From: Limnoperna fortunei
Lineage: Eukaryota; Mollusca; Bivalvia; Mytilida; Modiolidae
Assembly: GCA_944474755.1 (NCBI GenBank)
Contig: OX104119.1
Location: 49,845,657 to 49,909,656 of the forward strand
Direction of reading: 5' to 3'
Length of the DNA stretch: 64,000 nucleotides
Within the stretch, counting starts at the first letter, position 1. Each line of letters opens with the position of its first letter. The notes under the pieces were generated by a model that did no database searches, was not told the DNA's origin, and was given only the letters and a program-made list of their open reading frames with translations. A program made the position numbers and the translations under genes. Shown piece by piece: positions 11,630-24,568 of the stretch.

Positions 11630-13440
11630 GTTTGACCTGCCATACTTGTATAGCATTCGGAATCTGTAGTGTTTTGTTTGTAAATACTAGAATAAACAGC
11701 AACAAACAAATAAAGATATGAAGTGTAAATTATGTGTAAACAGTTAAAGTTTAGTTACATGAAGGGATTCTAATATAATTTTTGAAAAAAAACATTGGAT
11801 TTCTGCATTCCAAGAGATTTTATATCTTCAGTTGACAATTCTTTCCATGGAGGAATGTGTTGCCATACCAATGTGAAATCAGTCTTTGAGTTAAACAGGT
11901 AGTCCGGTTCCCACTGCGTGTTAGATCAAGTCTGGGCCTCTAAAACGCAGAACTATTGACGCCCAGCTGGCGTGTGCCAAGAAATAAGATGTTAAATTAT
12001 TTGATAATAAAAATTGCCGGAGATGCATGTAATTCATTTATTTTAACTGGCTATATCGTAAATTGTTGCAAAACCAACGGTTACCATAAAAGAAATGTAA
12101 AATGAAACTGATCCCGGTAGTTCAATAAATTTTGTAACCAGTCTTAGTTAAGCTGGGTCCGGTATGACTTGTACCTTTAACATAAATGGTTGCAGAAAAT
12201 TAATGTGTAATAATTCCTGTGAATACAGAACAATAATTCATGTTAAAAGGAAATGTGGACAAAATACAAATACGAATACAAATATTTATTAGCACAAACT
12301 CATGGTACAGGCAGTGATTTTGTTGCCTTTTTTAAAAACAGCCCCCTCCTTTTCAATTGGGAAAATTTATCGATGTTTTTCTTGAAATTGGGAAAACAAA
12401 GCAATGGTTTTACACATATAAAAAAAGGAAAACAACAGTAAGCAGTCAATAAAATAACTAAATTGATCTTTTGTTAGATATATTTATTTGATTTGTGCGA
12501 GATATGTTCAAACATCTGATGACTGCAGAAACTTCCATTTTGTTTGATTTTATATTATCAAGATGTTTGGAATGATATGGATTTATTTTGAGCATTTAAG
12601 TATAAAGTATCAATGACAAACCAGAAAAAAATACATTACAATAGAATAACTTGTTTTAAAATAAATTGCTAGAATTATAAATGAAGTACATGTATAGTTA
12701 AAAATTTGAATTTGAATCCTATAAAAATAGTATGTATTTTATGTAAAATGCACTTAAACTTATTTAAACATATTTAAAATAAGAAAATGAAAATGACTGC
12801 TAAAATACTAATTATTATTATGTTTAAATCGGTACAATACTCATTTTATAACACTGGCGGCATCGTATTGTGCAATTTCCGGCAAACAGTTCATATCCGC
12901 TCCGGAACTTTTCTAAACTTCTTTTGCTTTGAACTGGTTTCTGGTATTATTTTGCCGCTGCACAGTTTGTACAATGTAAAAGTCAGACGGGAATCAGCTT
13001 ACACTGTTTTGTTATGGCGCGTAAACACGATAAACACGGAGTGACAAATATACGAAGGTTTCTTATTAAAATGTTAACAAAATTGAACGGCAAGTAGCCC
13101 TCCAACGGAAGCCATGAATAATCCTGTTCTTATGGTTTTCTGTTGGGATTTTTGTCATAAATTGGGAAATATTTACACAAAATTTGGGAAATTTGATCCA
13201 GGGGAAGCAGCCGAAATTCGGAGGCAAATTCAAGCTAACAAAATCACTGGTACAGTACATGGTTAAGGCACAACAATTTAAAGGATCAATACAAAGTGTG
13301 TTATACAAAATGTAATACAATTCTTTACATTAATTGTATTTATTATTATATTATATAATATAGTATACAGATGATATAACCAATCAAAATTACGTTTTAT
13401 ATAATATAACTTTTTCTTAATTCAAAGCATTCTAAAATAA
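11630..13440. other. no gene recognised
   Basis: AT-rich sequence with only short, unsupported frames. A short hexamer-repeat run near 12258-12285 may be a LINE tail. Nothing else stands out. Confidence 0.4.
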
Positions 13441-14436
13441 ATGTAGCAGTAAGTTTTAGACAAAATTCAGATTTGCTATTCAACAAAAAGCATAATAGGG
13501 ATTTGTTAAAAGATTTGGGATTAAACTTTTAATTTTCTTAAGAAATGTACTTCTTATCAGCTTATAATTTTTGCAATGCAACAGAAAGTGCTCTTCATTT
13601 CATTCGATTTAGTTTTTGGTATCTTCCCTTTTCTATCATTAGATTATGAGCACTGATACAAATTTTACAAAGAGCAGCCCTGTCTTTAGCTTTCTTTAAG
13701 ATATCTATCTAAATAGCGAGGTCTGCATCCTATTTTAAAAATTTTTGAAAAAAAATCTAGTTTTGGAGATGTGTCTATAAGTGTATTTTGATTTTGGAGA
13801 TTTTGATCATTTAATCTAATTTTTATTTGATTTAAGTATTGTTTAAGTGAGCTTAAATCATGATTTAGAAAGGAAACTCCTAAATTATTTAATACTGTTT
13901 TCAGTTTGATAAACCAATTGTTTGAGTGACTAGAATTTTCAAAATTTGTTTTTACTAAAGAATTTTCCGAGTCTAAAATATATTCTAGATATTTGATGCT
14001 TGAGTACAGAATTTTACTTTTTAAGGGAAGGAACTCCTAAATTATTTAATACTGTTTTCAGTTTGATGAAGGAAGTCGACATAGTTCAGCTCGACATGCA
14101 TCATTAGTAGCTTTGCACTGTACACCTAGAATTTCTTTTATAAATTTAAGATGTAATTTTTCAAATGGTTCAGTATCTTTAAGGTTGGAGAAAATACCCC
14201 ATATTTCACTGCAGTATGTGATAATGGGTAAAATTAGTTTATCAAAGAGTTTTTCTAATTATTTGCAAGGGTTATTTAATCCAATTAGCTTTTTAATTTT
14301 AAAATATGCTCTTCTGGCTTTTTCCATCAATGTGTTAATAGCTAGATTAAAGTTTCCATTACATTTTATTAAAATGCCTAGATAACAGTACTGAGATACC
14401 GTTTCTAGATATATAAATTATTATATTTGAATTGGT

Positions 14437-14628
14437 TTAAAAAAAGGTTTTACCATTCGAATTAAATACTACTACTTTGGATTTATCAGCATTTACATGT
14501 AAATTCCATATTGAACAGTATTCCAGCATGGCAATGAGACAGTTTTGCAACCCTTCCTTACTCTGAGATATTAGGACAATATCATCAGCATTAAGAAGAA
14601 TGCTTACTCTAATACCACCAAAGACCAC
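14437..14628 (-). pseudogene. RT palm fragment with mutated catalytic box
   Basis: The frame reads LLNADDIVLISQSKEGLQN and then NADKSKVVVF. This is RT motif C, normally YADD, with tyrosine changed to asparagine, plus the following motif D region. The same motif in the neighbouring LINE keeps YADD. It belongs to LINE-2 and is non-functional. Confidence 0.8.
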
Positions 14629-15815
14629 TGGGTAATATATGTTGTTTTCCAGTTTTTTGTTGTATCATCTATAAAAAAGTTAAAGAGAAGAGGACTCAAA
14701 ACATCACCTTGTTTAACCCTCTTTCAGATATAAATGGCTCACTTAGACCATTTGAAAATTTAATTTTACACATAGTATCAGTATACATGGAGTATATAAT
14801 TTTAAATATTTTATTAGGAGTGTTATGATTTTGCAGTTTATAAAAAAAAAACCAATTCTCCACACTGTGTCAAAGGCTTTTCTTAGGTCAATGAAGGCTG
14901 CAAACACTTTGATTTCCATTTATAGTTATCTGTGATAGTTTTTAGAGTAAAAATGTGATCAGAAGTCCTGCTTTTCTCTTTAAATCCTATTTGGTTCTTA
15001 CTTATTAGAGAGTTGTTATTCATAAATTTCAAAAGTCGATTGTATATAATCTTATTAAATAATTTTCCTTAGTTTGAGCTGATAGATATTCCCCTATAAT
15101 TATTAGGGTCAAATCTATTACCTTTTTTATGTAATAAAACTAAATAGCTTTCATTCCAAGATTTAGGGAAGATACCATGTGAAAAGATCAAATTTAAAAG
15201 TTTACAGAGTGGTTTAATTAATGCTGTGGTACTATTCTTCAGCATTTCATTAGAGATGAGGTCTGATGATGCACTTATACCATTTTTAAGTAATTTAATT
15301 GCTTTTATTATCTCCTCACAGGTGATTTCATTGTTCGACTCACCTGAGACTGAGAAGTTAATATTTGATTTTAGGGTCTCAAATTCCTTAGTGATATTTG
15401 TTGTTCATTACTATATGCAGTGTCAGCTTTATTTAGTTTTTTGTAAAATGATATGAATTCTTCCTTTGGAATATCAGTGTCATCAATTCGACCAGCTGAT
15501 TCCCTTTCAAGTTTATTTATCATGTTCCGAAATACTTTTGGATCTTGGCACAGTTGTTAATTCAGAACAAATTTTGTTTTTATATGACTTTCTTCAAATT
15601 TGCAAAGACGTCTGTATTTTGATCTAAATGAATAGAATTTTTTCCTATATTCATCTTTTCTGGGAAATTTATTTACAAGTTTTTTCATTTTTTCTGTGTT
15701 CCTGAGATCTTTACATGACTCTGAGAACCAGTGTCTAGTTTTAGGGGGTTTTTTTATATTTATTTTTTATTTTTTATTTTTTTTTATATTTTTATTTTTA
15801 ATGTTGCTAGGGGGT

Positions 15816-16246
15816 TTAACAATTTTTTCTGGCATTTTCTTGTAAAATTGTGGTTAAGGAATCAGTAGCCAAATTAATGTCATTAAATTTAGTTGTCATA
15901 AATGTATCAAGTTTTTGTTTACTTTCAATACTATTTATATTCTGGGAATACAGTTCAACTAATTCTTTTGTCGATATAAATTTACATGGAAGTGGTTCCA
16001 GTGAATTTTGAAAGCTGCTCTTTACATGAAAATTTGTTAACAATGAACAACTAATCATACAATGGTTTGATAAAGAAGTGAAATCATGTACAGTAAAATC
16101 AGCAACAATATTGAATATATCATTAGAAACAATGATATAATCCACAACACTACATCCATTATATGTAACACAAGTGTATTTCCTAATAAATCTCCAATGG
16201 TTCTACCATTTAGTATTTTTACTCTAGATTCTTGACATGTATTCAA
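15816..16246 (-). pseudogene. LINE-2 endonuclease C-terminal fragment
   Basis: MDYIIVSNDIFNIVADFTV followed by SLSNHCMISCS corresponds to the end of an APE endonuclease, where family members read (I/V)DYV(I/L) and then LSDHC/H with the final catalytic histidine. The D of SDHx is N here. An overlapping frame (16246-16055) carries the preceding part, so a frameshift lies near 16100. Confidence 0.7.
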
Positions 16247-16249
16247 AAG

Positions 16250-16626
16250 AAGTTTACCACTTCTATTAATTGGTTTACTGTCAAAAAGCTGTGACCGTGA
16301 TAGGAGGGAAGCAGGGCTTTACTCCTATTTTTATTTAAATAGAAATGCTTTACTCGTATTTATATGTCCATAACATTATTATTATTATTGTTTAGGGGAA
16401 ATTTGAAACTAGAATTACAAGATATTGATAAAATGTCGGGAGCTCCATGATGCTTCCCGGGCCGTGGATGCTTCGTGGATGCTACATCCCAGATGTGATA
16501 AAATTAAAGAAATTGTTAAACCATCCTGAAACAAAATAACATTTTTCAAGATTTCCGGGGTTGGAAGATCATTAAACAAATTTTTCTTCCAAAAGACGTG
16601 TTGTTGAATGGAAGATTAATAAGGAT
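16250..16626. other. no gene recognised
   Basis: The stretch between LINE-2 and the 760-unit fragment has short local duplications (GATGCTTCCCGGG and GGATGCTTCGTGGATGCT near 16450-16480). Nothing else is identifiable. Confidence 0.4.
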
Positions 16627-16858
16627 TATAAAATTTAGATTGCCAAACCGACATTTTTCCTGTCACCTCCTTGCAGACGATTTTCAAAAAGACCGAACCT
16701 CGATTTGGTTTTTCTATTTTTGGACAGGTTTAACCAATCACCAATCATGTGTTTAAGGAATACTAGAGCGAAAGCAACAACAGCCAACAACTATACTAGT
16801 CAGTCTTCCTTCGATAAAGGAATTTAATGCTGAATACATTAAATTCACTTATAATTGG
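16627..16858 (+). repeat. dispersed copy of part of the 760-bp unit
   Basis: AAATTTAGATTGCCAAACCG through AATGCTGAATACATTAAATT matches 9396-9625 almost base for base. It abuts the 3' end of LINE-3 at about 16855, so a minus-strand reading frame runs from the LINE C-terminus into it, giving an artificial fusion. Either LINE-3 inserted beside this repeat or the unit was copied here with it. Confidence 0.8.
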
Positions 16859-17479
16859 GACAGATATTATATATACATTTATTGAGATGTAAGCGATCTT
16901 CACTGAAAAATGAACAGTGGAACAAAAGTGTTTTTCATCCTCTATAACCCCCACAGAACAATGTAAACAAAGTCTATCCTGTCTGAGGATACCCTGATAT
17001 CTTCCCAGCTCTCTTCTAAGTCTATGCGCAGATATTCTAAATTGAGTAAGTTTTCTCCTTTGCTCAAAATCTGATATAATTGTAAGATAATTTTCATATC
17101 CAAAATTGTGTTTAATATTTGTATAAACAGATAGTTTACCATCACCAAGAAGTGATTTTTGTTTATACCAAAGACCTATATAGTGATCCTTCATCATTTC
17201 CTTAAGTGAATTTTTAAAATTATAAGCTGATATGTCTTTTAATCCATCATGTTTTTCAAAAAATAAGTTTTTGAGAATGTTAATTGACCCATACCAAGAA
17301 GGTTTTTGGTTTTGATATAAATCCTTGGATAGATTAAATGCATCTTTAAGAATAGAAAAATTATCCGATAGGTTTTCCAAGCGATGCCAATAAAGCATTT
17401 GGGCTTTCACAATATTGAGGTGTAAAGGTAGCCTTCCAAGTTCTGAAAGTACTGCAAAGTTTGTACTTTTTTTCCACAT
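16859..17479 (-). pseudogene. LINE-3 post-RT C-terminal domain
   Basis: The open frame contains RISAHRLRRELGRYQG, then RLCLHCSVGVIEDEKHF: the C-x2-C...EDE-x-HF motif that follows the RT in this LINE group. It stays open for about 200 codons. The last ~18 residues come from the adjoining 760-unit repeat, so the native C-terminus ended near 16859. It is separated from the RT by stops around 17480-17836. Confidence 0.8.
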
Positions 17480-17836
17480 CCAAGTACATATTTACAAAAT
17501 TTTACATGGGCCTGTTCACAAATTAGATTTTATATATATATCATTTACAGTAATATTCTTATTTCTTTCAAAGATTCTGGAGAATGGGTTAAAATGACCC
17601 CATATTTCAAAACAATATAGCAAGATTGGCAATATTGTGTGATCAAATACATGTATAGAGATTTTAGGTAAAGGACCATAGGAAATAAGGTCTTTACAGA
17701 GTTTAAAAAGTTAATCCTAAGTATTTATATTTTGATACACATTCTACACTTTCACCTTTATATGTAAAGTTGAATTTCAAGTGTCTACCTGCCTTATTAA
17801 TACAAGAATTTTCGTTTTGTCAAGGTTTACAGTTAA

Positions 17837-18613
17837 TCACCACTCATCACAATACTTTTCTAAAATATCAAGTTTTTGTTGAAGGCCCTTTGCTGAGGAG
17901 GATAGTAAAACAATGTCGTCTGCATACATTAAACAGTGCACAGATTTAGATTTTAGTAGTAAAGGGTCTTCTGCTGACTTTAAGTATGAGGGTAGATCAT
18001 TGATAAATATTTTGAATAAGTTAGGACTAAGGTTGTCTCCTTGTTTAGCACCCAATTTATTTTCAAATAATTCAGTACGAGTAGTAGGGCTTACTTCCAC
18101 ACAAGATTTACTAACATGGTACATTGATTTAATGATTTTATAAAAATGTGTTCCAACATCTATTTGTAGTAATTTAAGTTTTAAACCATTGTGAATAACT
18201 GTATCAAAAGCTTTTCTCATATCCACAAAGCAGGCAAACACTCGACCATCTTTATGATTACAATAATTATCAACAATACATTTAAGAATGAACATATGAT
18301 CAGATGTTCTTGCTTGTTTTGTAAAACCTATCTGAGATTCATTTGTTATTTTATTTTTTTTCCAAAAATTTATCAAGTCTACTCTTATGTTAAGAATACT
18401 ATTAAACAGTTTGCCAACAGAGCTAGTGATTGTCAAGCCTCTATAATTATTAGGATTTTCAGAATCATTACTTTTATATAAAGGTTTAATGTAACCATCT
18501 GCCCAGGTTTCAGGGTAAAAACCATAAGTAAGACAGGAGTTAAACATTTTAGCTAAACAATTAATTAGATATGTTTGGCTGTGCTTTAACATTTCATTTG
18601 AAATAGAGTCCAA
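17837..18613 (-). pseudogene. LINE-3 reverse transcriptase, largely intact core
   Basis: The 258-codon frame covers RT motifs in order: PLYKSNDSENPNNYRGLTI, motif A CFVDMRKAFDTV, motif B GAKQGDNLSPNLF and motif C LMYADDIVLLSSS. The catalytic aspartates are present. The frame ends at a TGA right after YCDEW, and the sequence beyond it still reads LTVNLDKTKILV, so one nonsense change cut the protein. RT would copy LINE RNA at a nicked target (target-primed reverse transcription). Confidence 0.9.
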
Positions 18614-18670
18614 TCCAGGGGATTTATTTGCTTATAGCAGCCAAAATTTCTGATTGTGTTATTTGATAAT

Positions 18671-19489
18671 CTAGTTCATTAAATATATAGTTTTTTCCGC
18701 AGTGTTCAATAATGTATTTATCTGTTTCATTCTGTCACTAAATTCTAACTTAACAGAGTTTAGGTCTTGAAAATGACTAAGCCATTGTGTTGACGATATA
18801 TTGTTTTCTTGGTCAGAAGTATTCTTGTTTTGAAAATCATTTATGAGTTTCCAATAAAGTTTCGGGTTATTTTCATGTAGCCCTTCTAGATCTTTAAGAA
18901 TAGATTTTTTAAAATTCTTTTTTTTGGCTTTTCTAGCTTTTGTGTATTCACGGTTTAGTCTATAGAAATGGTTTCTTACATGGTTTAGTTTATAGAAATG
19001 GTTTCTTACATATGTATCATTAGGAAATTTAGAATAAACAGAACCATATGTTACAAGATTATGTCTCATTTTTTTTAAGTCTGAATCAAACCATTTATTC
19101 TTCTGTTGATTATCCTTTTTCTTTTTAGTTTTGGTTTTACGAATAGATTTCTCTGCTGCAGATATAAATATGTTAGATAATTTTGTTGCTGCATTGTTTA
19201 TAGATTCTATAGAGTTTTCTATATTATTTATTTCAAAATCTTGTATCAAGTTTTGGATATCAACAGAAGACAATGCAGTTTGAAATTTACCAGGAGAGTC
19301 ATCTGACCATATGTATTTACATGGTAATTGTATAATATTGTCATTTTTATCTTTATCAAGACATGTATTATAAAATGCTGACATTTTCCATTCAATTTTA
19401 GCATGACAATCTGATAATGTTGGTATAAAATCATTGACCTTAAAATATAACACTTGATTCAGGGCACCCTCCGACAGGATATGTCTCAA
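18671..19489 (-). pseudogene. LINE-3 endonuclease end and EN-RT linker
   Basis: The frame starts in the last part of the APE endonuclease (LSDCHAKIEW, the SDH-like end) and continues through a lysine-rich linker (SIRKTKTKKKKDNQQKNKWF). The residues VRNHFYKLN and VRNHFYRLN come from a 29-bp tandem duplication at 18955-19012. The N-terminal endonuclease and ORF1 are missing, so the element is 5' truncated at about 19490. It is probably continuous with the RT frame but for a frameshift near 18630. Confidence 0.8.
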
Positions 19490-19703
19490 GAAATGTTAAT
19501 TTAAAACCTTTATTTTTTATACGCAATAATTATAGATGTTATAAAAACTACTAATTTATTAACAAATATATAACGTCTGCAAAATGACAGTCCCATAGGC
19601 AAGATTTTACTCTTCAGTGTACCTATAACATTTAGTCAAGAAATTTTATCACTTTTTTCTCAAGTCAAGTTTCGGTGTTTTGGGGGCAAAATTGAAGTAA
19701 AAT

Positions 19704-19984
19704 AGTCCGAGAACCCTCTGCCGTCTTGCCGTCCAACGCTTTTGTTTTACTTTGAAGGGAGCGTTGGATGCTCCCATCAAAATAAAAAAAGGCGTCGGAC
19801 GCTCCCATCAAAGTAAAAAAAGCGAGAGCGTGGGACGCTTCCATCAAAGAATAAAAGCGCTGGACGCTCCAATCAAAGTTAACAAAGCGTTGGACGCTCC
19901 CATCAAAGTTATAAAAATACCGGACCGTGGGATTCTCCCATCAAAGTAAATAAAAAGCGTTGGACAGCAGAGGATTCTCGGACT
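19704..19984. mobile_element. 281-bp foldback element with an internal minisatellite
   Basis: The left end AGTCCGAGAACCCTCTGCC and the right end, read in reverse, AGTCCGAGAATCCTCTGC are inverted repeats, each followed by CAACGCTTTT. Between them lie about six units of 33-40 bp with the core GCGTTGGACGCTCCCATCAA followed by AGTAAAAAAA. No coding capacity is present. Confidence 0.75.
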
Positions 19985-20269
19985 TGGAGTACACGTGCAA
20001 CCAGGGCACCCCTTTTGTTTACGGCCTTGTATGATAGTATCATAGAAACTGTTACAAATCGAAGTCCGAGAAACCGGCAAATTACAGAACCAAAAACCAA
20101 AAATGTAGTAATTACATCAATGGCCCCGACTTATTACAGGCATTTCAAAAGAAATGATGGGTTAAACCAGGTTTTATGGCATATCAGTTTCACAGTTAGG
20201 GGACTACGTTCAAGTTATTTGAGTTCGGTCAGTTTGATTGTAAGATTACAATATTTGTTAGATAGTTTG

Positions 20270-20840
20270 CTGACAAATAGTTCATGCAAGTCTGGTAGGT
20301 GTCACCTGACCTTGACTAGAATTCATAATCACTACGCTAATGTTTATGGATAAGGTTACTTCTGTTGTAACTATAACTATGAATGGTAGGATGAATGAGT
20401 GGCATGACATATAGGTTCTTGTTGAATAGTACAAGTTTCGCCTGACCTTGACATTCAATATCATGGTACAGTGAATACGTTAAAGTTTGTGGATTAGGTC
20501 AGTGTAACTAAGCATAGTGTAACATTTGACAATAATTGGAATTTAGGCTCCTGTTGAATAATATATAATAGTCTAGAAGGTGTCATATGATCTTGATCTC
20601 GACTTCACGGTGACAACATTTAAGTTTTGGATTAAGCCAGTGCCTTTGTAAAAATGCATTTTTTTAAGTTTTAAGTTGGGAACATTTTGTACAAAAGTTG
20701 CTAATGATTAACAGATGAAGCCAAATGGGTGTCGACTGACATTGACCTCGGTCCATTGACTATGTTAAAGTTTTTGGATTATCTCAGTTCGGCTGTAACT
20801 ATGCATAGTAGGATATCTAAACAGAATTTAAGTGCACCTT
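20270..20840 (+). repeat. diverged ~145-bp core array of the pearl-like family
   Basis: GTCTGGTAGGTGTCACCTGA at 20289, GCCTGACCTTGACATTCAAT near 20440 and weaker copies near 20575 and 20730 match the 4560-5400 array, including the TTAAAGTTTNTGGATTA block and ATGCATAGTAGGAT. It is older than the 5-kb array. Confidence 0.65.
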
Positions 20841-20879
20841 TGAAATGGATCTATATCTCTTCCTTATACTAATTATGTT

Positions 20880-22052
20880 TTGGATAAACTTAGCAGTACA
20901 AATTAGATTTAAATACTAAGTATTGTTTTTTTCAAAAGTAGATATTTTGTTCGCTATTATATAATTGTGTAACAGCTTGTCTTACCAATAAGGTCACACA
21001 AAAATAATTTGTTTGACTTGACGGGATGCAGGACACCATCCTCCGTTTTTTTCAGGAAATCTCAGAATAGATATCGCACTGATGGTAAAATAAACATTAA
21101 TATCCTTCATTATTAACTCATAATTTCCATAAAGTTTTTAAATACTATGACAGACTTCTAACCTTAATATCAAATCTATTTATTTATGGTTTAAACACAA
21201 AGTTTTCGATATAACGAGTTCGGTATAGGCAAATATAATGAAAATTTAATCTTTAACAAGGGAGGTAATTCTGACAAAATCTATATTTTTATTACTTTTT
21301 TAACAGTTTTTTACCAACAGAAAAAACTTTTAACCCAGACAGCCCTTATTTAAAATTAGCTTCTGTCTGTATCTTCTATCAATTAATATTTTGATAAAAT
21401 TTAACGAAGAAATATTGATTACCAAGTTTTTGTTTAGAAAGCTTGCAATACTCAAAAGCAAAGATTTTTGCATGAGAAAATGTTTTTCTATATTACTTAA
21501 ACCAGAACCTGCCTGTAACAGGTATCTAGACATCTTGTGTTCACATTTGGTGAATATTTGATGAGCAGAACAGATTTTATTTTACTGAAACCATCTTCAA
21601 ATTAAAGCTGAATGGAAAATAACCTATAGATTTGGCAAGCATGGAAGCACGTGAAGTGTATCGCTCATGCGCATGATAGCACCAAAATAAGACCATATTT
21701 TTAATGCTATGTCTGTATGCTCAAATTACTGCAAAGATGGGTTATTTTCAAGAGGGCCAAAAATGGTCCTTACCCTACCTTGTCCTTTGTGAAAGTTTGT
21801 CTGTATTCGTAATAAGGATGGGAGAGATAATATTCTTCCTCAGTGTCATTTTTCAAGTATTTATATAAATAGGCCTTATTAGTTTTCTCTTATTTATTTA
21901 TCTTATTAAGGGTGATATCTTTATAAAATATATTTACATTAGTTTTAATATCATGACATTCGTAAGTCTACTACGAATTTTGGAATTGGTACAATTAGTA
22001 AAATCTTCTAAATCTGAATGAATATCTTTAGTCACAGTTTTGGCATATATAT
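20880..22052 (-). pseudogene. probable 3' part of LINE-4
   Basis: Minus-strand fragments (for example MSRYLLQAGSGLSN at 21533-21490) lie where the post-RT region of LINE-4 should be once the transposon at 22053-24568 is removed. I do not see the usual CxxC...EDE.HF motif, so the assignment rests mainly on position and orientation. Confidence 0.35.
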
Positions 22053-24568
22053 CACTGTAAATATAACGGACGCGAACGCGTCCAGACGCGTTTAAATTTT
22101 ATACGCATAGTGTGCAAAGATTTAACACTGCATGTTCAAGAAGTGTTCATCTTAACACATAGTGTCCAAGTTTTAAACATCTGTGTTTAAAACGTTCACA
22201 TTCAAGTGTTCAATAAAATTAACACTTCAGTGTTAAAAAGGTGTAATGAATTTGAACTTTGTTTTTATATTATTTTGATGCAAATTGAATGAATTTAAAA
22301 AAAAACATAAATAATGATATTGTTAAAATGCCTTTAACAAAGCTATTTAAAGTTACATTGGTGTTCTCTGTCTTATTTCTTACAAACACATGTTTCAGTG
22401 AATAAAATAATGATCAATAATGTGCAGTAGTCATGTCGTTCCTTTTATTAATTTATAGTACACATTTCCAAAATACTTCTGTTGCAAACATTTGTATTAT
22501 GGTTTAAACTTTTTCATAAATGTTCTAATCTGTTCTGTTATTGAACACTGTGTGTTAATCAAGTGTTCTATTTCTGAACACTGGTGTTCAAAATTTACCG
22601 CGCTATATAGTACCAGAATGCACCATGGAACCACCGGAAGTCTGCCTGTTTCAGTTTTTGGGCGGTGGAATTCAAAGATGCAGACGTAAAATATACCTGC
22701 AGTTGTCATGGAGAATGAAGGATTACTTTGTTCATTTACAACATATCACTGTTGAAAGTTCATTCGAATAACCCCAACTTGTTTGTTAATTGTGGGTTTG
22801 GAGCATATGACATGAGTGTACAACCCGTATCATGTCAGAGATATACAATTATAAGGCACACAGGAATAAGTATTATCTATCCAAACTAAAGGACGAATAG
22901 AAAGAGATGCTGGGCATATAGAAATGTGAGAGACTGTGCTTCGTAACGGACCTATACTTATACCAAAGAATCGCAAAATTTATTGAAAGTGGTGGTGGCA
23001 GAATTTACCTGTTTAAAATACAGTTTCTGTATATATTTGAATATTAAATTTACTGTCTCCAGTAATATAGGGAATGCAAGACTCTTGGATGATTTCAATG
23101 AAACTCTTGCAGGATGGATAGAGATATTGTGTATTCAGACATATAACTAAACTGCATCTGTCATTTTTTCTTTGGACAAACTTGTGGTCATGAACTCCTG
23201 TGCCATTTTAGAGTGCATACATAGCTATATGTAGCAACGTTGTTTGTTTCTCTTTTAGCATATGCTATGTGTGTTAAATGTTACAACTCATCAGGAAAGT
23301 GCATTCAACAGAAATGAGATTGATGCTTTTTCTAAAACAGTTTTATTCAGAGTGTATTTAAGTAGTTTCATTATGTCTGATGTATCAATGGTGTATACAT
23401 GTTTGTATTAAATGATATGTTACCACTCAATTTATGTGGTTTTTTAATACAAAGTAATTTACTATGTATTATTGTATTATTGGCTTAAATAGAAACTCTT
23501 TTTTGAGGTATGTTAAATATTTTCATGCAAAAATATATAATTCTAGTGCATTCATTTGTTACCAATGAATCTGATTGGATAATGACTTCTGAAAAACCAT
23601 AGTTTCTGTACTTGTTACTATTGGAAGACGGCATCTTAAATAATCTGATTAATTAAAAATGACATTTTGATGCTCAGTTCATGGTATAGTATAGTAATTT
23701 AAGCGTTGCCTACATAAAATGTAATGATCTGGTAATTTTATTATGCTTTTATCAAAATAATTGTGTTTAATTGAATTGGGTTTAGCGCCACTTTCATCAA
23801 TTTTCAGCTATATCATTACCTCTAGTATTTATTGGGATAGGAATCTTTCCTATACCTATCAATAAAAATAAAATTCTCTCATTTTTTAAAGATATATTTG
23901 TCTTCAGAAATAATTGTAAACTTATTATTTTTGCAGCATAAAGATTTTGATGTTTTTACTAACTGAGACATTTAAAAAATTAATATTTATCTTATTATTT
24001 TATTTTTATTGGCGATGAAAATATACAAAAATTGTTTTAAGTATGGTTAAAATGTATTTTCTACAGATACATTTAAATAGTATATTTAGATTATTGATTG
24101 CAGTACATCTTCATTTCCAAATTGACAGGATCCTACTTTTCAATTTACTTAGTCGGAACATGTTACCCTCTGAACATGTTCGAAATATGAACATTACAGT
24201 GTTTTACTTTTTAACATTTCTCTTTGAACACTTGAAAAGTGTGTTCAGAATCTTCACATTCTTTCTTTGAACATGTTCTGTGTGTTCAAAAAGTGTTACA
24301 GGGCCTTAGAACACGTCTTGGCATTAAATTCTTGAACATATGGACGTGTTCAAAATATTGCACACCAGGTATTCAAAACGTTAACACTAGTGTTTAAAAA
24401 CGACACACTTAGACACCCAACAGCAGAACACCAGTGTTCAAAAACTTAACACTTGGCATAAATATGATGAACAACAGTATTAATTTTGGGAACGCCATTA
24501 ACGTTCAATAAGTGTTACAAAAAAGTGTTCATTAGGTGTTCTCAGTTTTGCTACTTGAATTTACAGTG
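22053..24568. mobile_element. 2.5-kb DNA transposon with CACTGTAAAT termini (family D)
   Basis: The ends are CACTGTAAAT (22053) and ATTTACAGTG (24568), perfect 10-bp inverted repeats. Both subterminal zones are packed with variants of GTGTTCAAAA and TTAACACT in both orientations (22110-22240, 22530-22590 and 24150-24560). No transposase frame is present. The flanks read as LINE debris on both sides. The target duplication is ambiguous, at most TA. It is a non-autonomous element of unassigned superfamily. Confidence 0.7.
23770..23870 (-). mobile_element. SINE tail fragment inside family D element
   Basis: The minus strand reads AGGAAAGATTCC, CAATAAATACTAG, a TAATGATATAGCTGAAAATTG stretch in pieces, and GAAAGTGGCGCTAAACCCAA, the conserved tail of the 44-kb SINEs. 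Its head is lost. Confidence 0.55.

Larger units (their letters stand above)
13450..16250 (-). pseudogene. eroded non-LTR retrotransposon (LINE-2 of this window)
   Basis: Read right to left it gives an endonuclease C-terminus (16145-15816), a linker, RT motif A at 14902-14857 (FAAFIDLRKAFDTVW), the RT catalytic box (14628-14437) and, near 13600-13700, the post-RT motif ISAHNLMIEKGRYQK. This order is EN, RT, C-terminal domain of an APE-type LINE. The reading frame is broken many times, and no ORF1 or N-terminal endonuclease is present, so the copy is 5' truncated at about 16250. A ~35-bp stretch is duplicated at 13876 and 14034. Confidence 0.8.

Noticed and set aside
16796..17479. Single 227-codon gene including ISEFNVFSIKFLYRRKTD at its end
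   Set aside because: The last residues come from a separate dispersed repeat shared with 9567-9761 and 10326-10520; the frame is a chance fusion to the LINE C-terminus.
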